In this document: positions 21,256 to 25,201 of the stretch, piece after piece
Layout of the letters: each line of letters begins with the position of its first letter
Numbering within the stretch: position 1 is the stretch's first letter
Assembly (NCBI GenBank): GCA_037969175.1
Contig: JBBKWX010000136.1
Span: 1 to 25,201, forward strand
Length of the DNA: 25,201 nucleotides
Reading direction: 5' to 3'
Source of the DNA: JBBKWX01 sp037969175
GTDB lineage: Bacteria > Bacteroidota > Bacteroidia > AKYH767-A > JBBKVM01
The notes under the pieces: generated by a model
The model's database searches: none
What the model was told of the DNA's origin: nothing
What the model saw: only the letters and a program-made list of their open reading frames with translations
Position numbers and translations under genes: made by a program

Positions 21256-24039
21256 TTACTTTTTATTCGCTTCGATATTGATATCAACGGTCACATCGTC
21301 ACCTAAAGCAGGGTTTTCTGCTGCAATTCCGAAATCAGCTTTATTGATGGTAAACATACCTTCAAAACTGTATACCGCCGGTTGTTCACCACGCTCAGTC
21401 ATTCCATTGTAATTGAAAGGAACACTAATAGTTTTTGTAATACCTTTCATTACAAAATCACCTTCAGCAACATAAGCAAAAGCACCGGTTGATGAATGCT
21501 TGATGCTGGTAGAAGTGAAAGTAGCTGTTGGATATTTGGCTGTTTCGAAGAAACCTTCTTTCTTAATATCCGCATCACGGTCAGCATTAGAAGTGCTAAC
21601 ACTGTTTACATTGATGGTAACCTGGATAGAAGAATTTTCAAGATTATCAGTGATGTTTATAGTTCCACTTTCGATTGCAAAAGATCCTTTTGCCTTACTC
21701 AGGAAATGACGTACACTGAAATCAACAAATGAATGATAGGTATCTACGTTATATTCACCGGCAATTGCAACCAGATCCTGGCTCACAGGAGCAGTGATCT
21801 CGTTAGCAGTTCCTGCTGATGCCATTTCAACTTTATCCAAAGCGATCAGTGGAGCAATTACAAGTGCAACAACTGACATCAACTTCAAAAGGATGTTCAA
21901 TGATGGCCCTGAAGTATCTTTAAATGGATCTCCAACAGTATCACCAACAACAGCTGCTTTATGAGGTTCAGATCCTTTATAAAACTTCTGACCATTGATA
22001 TCAACACCTTCTTCAAACATTTTCTTGGCATTGTCCCATGCACCACCTGCGTTCGATTGGAAGATAGCCATCAATACACCTGATACAGTAACACCTGCAA
22101 GCAATCCGCCCAGAGCCTCAGCTCCAAAACCGGGCATGAAGGCTATCGCAACAGGTACAGAAACTGCCATCAAACCAGGCAATACCATTTCCTTGATAGC
22201 AGCTTGTGTAGAGATCTCAACACATTTACCATATTCTGCAACTCCATCAGCTGCTTCAAAAGTAGCTGCGTCTTCAGCTGACCACTCACTTTTTTCTTTT
22301 CCTTCATTCCTACGCATCACCTCAAGTGCTTTTGTAAGAGCAGGAATCGTCTTGAACTGACGACGTACCTCTTCGATCATCGCCATAGCAGCACGACCAA
22401 CCGCATTCATTGCAAGTGCAGAGAATACAAATGGAAGCATAGCTCCAATGAATAAACCGGCAATAACATTCGCCTTAGAGATATCAATAGACGTGATATG
22501 AGCAGAAGTCATATAAGCTCCGAAAAGTGCCAAAGCTGTCAATGCAGCAGAAGCAATTGCGAAACCTTTACCAATAGCAGCGGTAGTGTTACCTACTGCA
22601 TCTAATTTATCTGTACGTTGACGAACTTCCTTAGGCAATTCGCTCATCTCAGCAATACCACCTGCGTTATCAGAGATAGGACCATAAGCATCAACAGCTA
22701 ATTGGATACCTAAGTTTGAAAGCATACCAACAGCTGCAATAGCGATACCGTACAAACCACCGAAGTGGAAAGCTCCTATGATAGAGAATGCAATGATCAA
22801 TGTAGGGATAGCAGTTGACATCATACCCACTCCAAGACCTGCAATAATGTTTGTAGCAGCACCCGTAGATGACTGACGTACGATAGACATTACAGGCTTT
22901 TTACCCGTTGCAGTATAATATTCAGTGATCAAACCAACCATCAAACCACCAACAAGACCTATGATCGTGGCTATGAAAATACCTGTACTTGTCAGGATCT
23001 TGATATCATTATAAAGTAGATCATGATATTCCCAGGTCTCAGGAAGCATTCCTTTGATGATGAACCAAGATGCAATGATCATCAATGCTGATGAACCAAA
23101 TTCTCCCATGTTCAAAGCTTTCTGAGGATCTCCGCCTTCTTTTACTCTCACGAAGAAAGTTCCGATGATCGACATCACGATACCACAAGCAGCAAGTGCC
23201 AATGGCAATAATACAGCACCAAGTCCATTGAACAAGGTCTCATTCTGAGTAAATTCAGAACCGGCAACCATAAAGGCAGCTCCAAGAACCATAGTACCTA
23301 TGATAGAACCAACATAAGACTCGAAAAGATCTGCTCCCATACCGGCAACATCACCTACATTATCACCTACGTTATCTGCAATTGTAGCAGGATTCAAAGG
23401 ATGATCCTCAGGAATTCCAGCTTCAACTTTACCTACAAGATCAGCTCCTACGTCAGCAGCTTTGGTATAAATACCACCACCAACACGGGCAAAAAGTGCA
23501 ATAGAACTCGCTCCGAAAGAGAAACCTGTCAATACCGTGATCACACGATTCAGGTCATCCTGATTCCCAACTCCAAATTCTTTGCTGTAAATGATAAACA
23601 AGGTACTTAGTCCAAGAACACCCAGACCAACTACACCCATTCCCATTACAGAACCACCTGCAAAAGCTACTTCAAGAGCTTTTCCAAGACTTGTACGAGC
23701 TGCATTGGTGGTACGAACGTTAGCTTTAGTCGCCACACGCATACCAATGAATCCGGCAAGACCTGAACAAAAGGCACCTGTTATAAAGGAAACAGCAACC
23801 ATCGGGCTTGAGCTTTCAGGGGCAGTCATTCCTAATAATATCGCAACACAAATAACAAAGATCGCAAGGACCTTGTATTCTGCTTTCAGGAATGCCATTG
23901 CGCCTTCTGCAATGTGACCTGCGATCTTTTTCATTTTGTCGGTTCCTTCTTCCTGTTTTGTAACCCAGGCCGACTTCCACACTGTGTATAGCAAGGCTAA
24001 AACACCAAAAAGAGGAATGTAATACAGCAAATTTTGCAT
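21256..24039 (-). CDS. hppA: Ion-pumping membrane pyrophosphatase fused to YceI domain
   Basis: A 927-residue protein in one uninterrupted frame. Residues 1-735 are a complete membrane pyrophosphatase with about 16 helices, which couples PPi hydrolysis to Na+ and/or H+ export. Seen: DNVGDNVGDVAGMGADLFE (222-240), YGPISDNAGGIAEM (452-465), GDTVGDPFKDTSGPSLN (699-715). Ala487 in GNTTAA, where K+-independent pumps have Lys, indicates K+ dependence; Glu240 in ADLFESY is the position found in Na+-PPases and related dual or H+ pumps. After a linker (736-757), residues 758-927 form a YceI-like lipocalin-type domain (GEYNVDTYHSFVDFSVRH, FETAKYPTATFTS, DFVMKGITK, EGMFTINKADFGI). In known M-PPases the C-terminus faces outside, so the YceI part should be periplasmic. 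YceI proteins bind polyprenoid lipids. Ends at a good terminator. Confidence 0.92.
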   Translation of the reverse strand: MQNLLYYIPLFGVLALLYTVWKSAWVTKQEEGTDKMKKIAGHIAEGAMAFLKAEYKVLAIFVICVAILLGMTAPESSSPMVAVSFITGAFCSGLAGFIGMRVATKANVRTTNAARTSLGKALEVAFAGGSVMGMGVVGLGVLGLSTLFIIYSKEFGVGNQDDLNRVITVLTGFSFGASSIALFARVGGGIYTKAADVGADLVGKVEAGIPEDHPLNPATIADNVGDNVGDVAGMGADLFESYVGSIIGTMVLGAAFMVAGSEFTQNETLFNGLGAVLLPLALAACGIVMSIIGTFFVRVKEGGDPQKALNMGEFGSSALMIIASWFIIKGMLPETWEYHDLLYNDIKILTSTGIFIATIIGLVGGLMVGLITEYYTATGKKPVMSIVRQSSTGAATNIIAGLGVGMMSTAIPTLIIAFSIIGAFHFGGLYGIAIAAVGMLSNLGIQLAVDAYGPISDNAGGIAEMSELPKEVRQRTDKLDAVGNTTAAIGKGFAIASAALTALALFGAYMTSAHITSIDISKANVIAGLFIGAMLPFVFSALAMNAVGRAAMAMIEEVRRQFKTIPALTKALEVMRRNEGKEKSEWSAEDAATFEAADGVAEYGKCVEISTQAAIKEMVLPGLMAVSVPVAIAFMPGFGAEALGGLLAGVTVSGVLMAIFQSNAGGAWDNAKKMFEEGVDINGQKFYKGSEPHKAAVVGDTVGDPFKDTSGPSLNILLKLMSVVALVIAPLIALDKVEMASAGTANEITAPVSQDLVAIAGEYNVDTYHSFVDFSVRHFLSKAKGSFAIESGTINITDNLENSSIQVTINVNSVSTSNADRDADIKKEGFFETAKYPTATFTSTSIKHSSTGAFAYVAEGDFVMKGITKTISVPFNYNGMTERGEQPAVYSFEGMFTINKADFGIAAENPALGDDVTVDINIEANKK

Positions 24040-24107
24040 AGTTGTAATCTTATTTATTTCTAGTTATTATGATTCAAGAGTATGTCCGCCTTGTACTTTA
24101 AGGCGTG

Positions 24108-24115
24108 CAAAAGTA
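24108..24115 (-). promoter_or_regulatory. hppA: -7 box of pyrophosphatase-YceI gene
   Basis: On the minus strand TACTTTTG exactly matches TAnnTTTG and lies about 70 bp before the ATG at 24039, within the 139-bp gap after pdhB. The -33 side is not clear. It suggests the fusion gene is transcribed separately from pdhB; no terminator hairpin was found after pdhB. Confidence 0.5.
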
Positions 24116-24178
24116 GGAAAATATTTGATTTTATTTAGTTGAAATCGCTTAATTAACAATTACCTAATAATCAATTTA

Positions 24179-25159
24179 TCAAGCAACATACATAACACTT
24201 TTCACAGCCTTTATAACCCTTTCAGGATTTGGCAGATATGCCTCGATCAAAGTTGGAGCATAGGGCAAGGGCACATCTCTTCCTGTAACACGCAATATGG
24301 GTGCATCCAGATAATCAAATGCATCTTTTTGCACCTTGAATGTTACTTCAGTGGCAATGCTACCTAAAGGCCAGCTTTCTTCAACTATTACAAGACGATT
24401 CGTTTTCTTTACCGAAGTGATAACAGTATCATAATCAATCGGTCTTACAGTGCGTAAATCGATCACTTCAGCATTGATATTGTCTTTAGCAAGTTCTTCA
24501 GCTGCATCCAAAGCAACTTTCATCATCTTTCCAAAAGATACGATGGTAACATCTGTTCCAACACGTTTGATATCAGCAACTCCAATTGGAATCAGGTATT
24601 CACCTTCAGGCACCTCGCCTTTTTCACCATACATCTGCTCCGATTCCATAAAGATCACAGGATCATTATCACGGATAGCAGATTTTAGCAAACCCTTTGC
24701 ATCAGCCGGGTTAGAGGGAACAACAACTTTCAAACCCGGACAGTTGGCATACCAGCTCTCGAAAGCCTGGCTATGTTGTGAACTTAGCATACCTGCAGAA
24801 CCTGTTGGGCCGCGGAATACGATAGGCACAGAAAAATTTCCACCTGACATCGACATCATCTTGGCCGCTGAGTTGATCACTTGATCGATAGCTACCAAAG
24901 AGAAGTTGAAAGTCATGAATTCAATGATAGGACGTAATCCGTTCATTGCAGCTCCAACACCAATCCCTGCAAATCCAAGTTCCGCGATAGGCGTATCAAT
25001 GATGCGCTTTTCACCAAATTCTTCCAGCATGCCCTGACTCACTTTGTATGCACCGTTATATAATGCAACTTCTTCTCCCATCAGGAATATGCTCTCATCA
25101 CGACGCATTTCCTCATTCATGGCTTCACGCAGGGCTTCTCTGAATTGTATCTCTCTCAT
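24179..25159 (-). CDS. pdhB: Pyruvate dehydrogenase E1 component, beta subunit
   Basis: A 326-residue transketolase-type beta subunit of the heterotetrameric pyruvate dehydrogenase E1, which decarboxylates pyruvate with thiamine diphosphate for the acetyl-CoA-forming complex. ATG 25159 starts MREIQFREALREAMNEEM, the canonical N-terminus; an in-frame TTG at 25189 would add ten residues and overlaps the promoter box. Visible are the MGEEVA segment with Glu29/Glu30 for cofactor activation, RIIDTPIAELGFAGIGVGAA, FRGPTGSAGMLSSQHSQAFESW, and the C-terminal DLRTVRPID...VEESWPLGS...DVPLPYA. The sequence could also fit a branched-chain or acetoin E1 beta, but this match and length favour PDH. The alpha subunit is not next to it in the window. 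Confidence 0.92.
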   Translation of the reverse strand: MREIQFREALREAMNEEMRRDESIFLMGEEVALYNGAYKVSQGMLEEFGEKRIIDTPIAELGFAGIGVGAAMNGLRPIIEFMTFNFSLVAIDQVINSAAKMMSMSGGNFSVPIVFRGPTGSAGMLSSQHSQAFESWYANCPGLKVVVPSNPADAKGLLKSAIRDNDPVIFMESEQMYGEKGEVPEGEYLIPIGVADIKRVGTDVTIVSFGKMMKVALDAAEELAKDNINAEVIDLRTVRPIDYDTVITSVKKTNRLVIVEESWPLGSIATEVTFKVQKDAFDYLDAPILRVTGRDVPLPYAPTLIEAYLPNPERVIKAVKSVMYVA

Positions 25160-25186
25160 AATATATGGGTATTCGGTTTGGAGGGG

Positions 25187-25194
25187 CAAAAATA
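25187..25194 (-). promoter_or_regulatory. pdhB: -7 box of pdhB
   Basis: TATTTTTG on the minus strand exactly matches TAnnTTTG, 27 bases before the pdhB ATG. The -33 element would lie beyond the window edge. It implies pdhB heads its own transcript. Confidence 0.55.
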
Positions 25195-25201
25195 GGAAAA
25201 A

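Noticed and set aside
21995..22360. Plus-strand open frame of 121 codons opposite the pyrophosphatase
   Set aside because: It is antisense to strongly conserved M-PPase sequence; the low-complexity Pro/Ala/Ser composition is typical of a shadow frame.
24450..24884. Plus-strand open frame of 144 codons opposite pdhB
   Set aside because: Antisense to conserved pdhB codons; no recognisable motif.
1..25201. CRISPR array, tRNA/rRNA genes, prophage or transposase
   Set aside because: No regularly spaced direct repeats, no tRNA-like cloverleaf and no phage or transposase proteins were recognised on either strand by reading; a covariance-model scan was not possible.

Overview
This window comes from the chromosome of a member of the Bacteroidota (Bacteroidetes). 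The evidence is two secreted proteins ending in type IX secretion sorting domains, promoter boxes of the TAnnTTTG type, A-rich leaders without Shine-Dalgarno sequences, moderately AT-rich DNA, and a gene set common in that phylum (GH3-type adenylating enzyme, DUF547 protein, tandem AI-2E exporters, membrane pyrophosphatase). I cannot name the order with confidence; a chitinophagal or saprospiral lineage is a guess. No tRNA, rRNA, CRISPR array, prophage or transposase gene was seen.

Layout. 1-944: 3' part of a secreted protein with a type IX sorting tail. 1037-1699: ribosomal protein pair rplU-rpmA with its own promoter and terminator. 1753-2222: gene-free, holding a MITE-like element (copy A). 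2234-3904: secreted seven-bladed propeller protein. 3921-5500 (minus): a beta-barrel-like protein whose start is doubtful and a DUF547 protein. 5662-11814 (plus): a tight five-gene operon encoding an FAD/NAD(P)H oxidoreductase, a NapH/NosR-like membrane ferredoxin, a polyprenyl-phosphate glycosyltransferase, a CslA/cellulose-synthase-like processive glycosyltransferase and a GT87-like integral membrane glycosyltransferase. 11815-12368: gene-free, holding copy B of the MITE in opposite orientation. 12369-15733 (minus): two AI-2E-family membrane proteins and a GH113-type beta-mannanase-like enzyme. 15874-20083 (plus): GH3-type acyl-acid-amido synthetase, a hypothetical propeller-like secreted protein, a deoxynucleoside kinase and a thioredoxin-fold protein. 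20103-25159 (minus): diheme cytochrome c, membrane pyrophosphatase fused to a YceI domain, and pyruvate dehydrogenase E1 beta (pdhB).

How they may work together. The five-gene operon is the best candidate for an undescribed system: it joins a two-part electron-transfer module (soluble flavoprotein to membrane Fe-S protein) to three glycosyltransferases that look able to make a lipid-linked donor, polymerise a beta-hexose chain (glucan, mannan or glucomannan) and decorate it in the membrane. The GH113 enzyme about 3 kb downstream acts on beta-mannan in characterised relatives, which fits but does not prove a mannose polymer. The second notable feature is the continuous fusion of a K+-dependent (by signature) ion-pumping pyrophosphatase to a periplasmic YceI lipid-binding domain.
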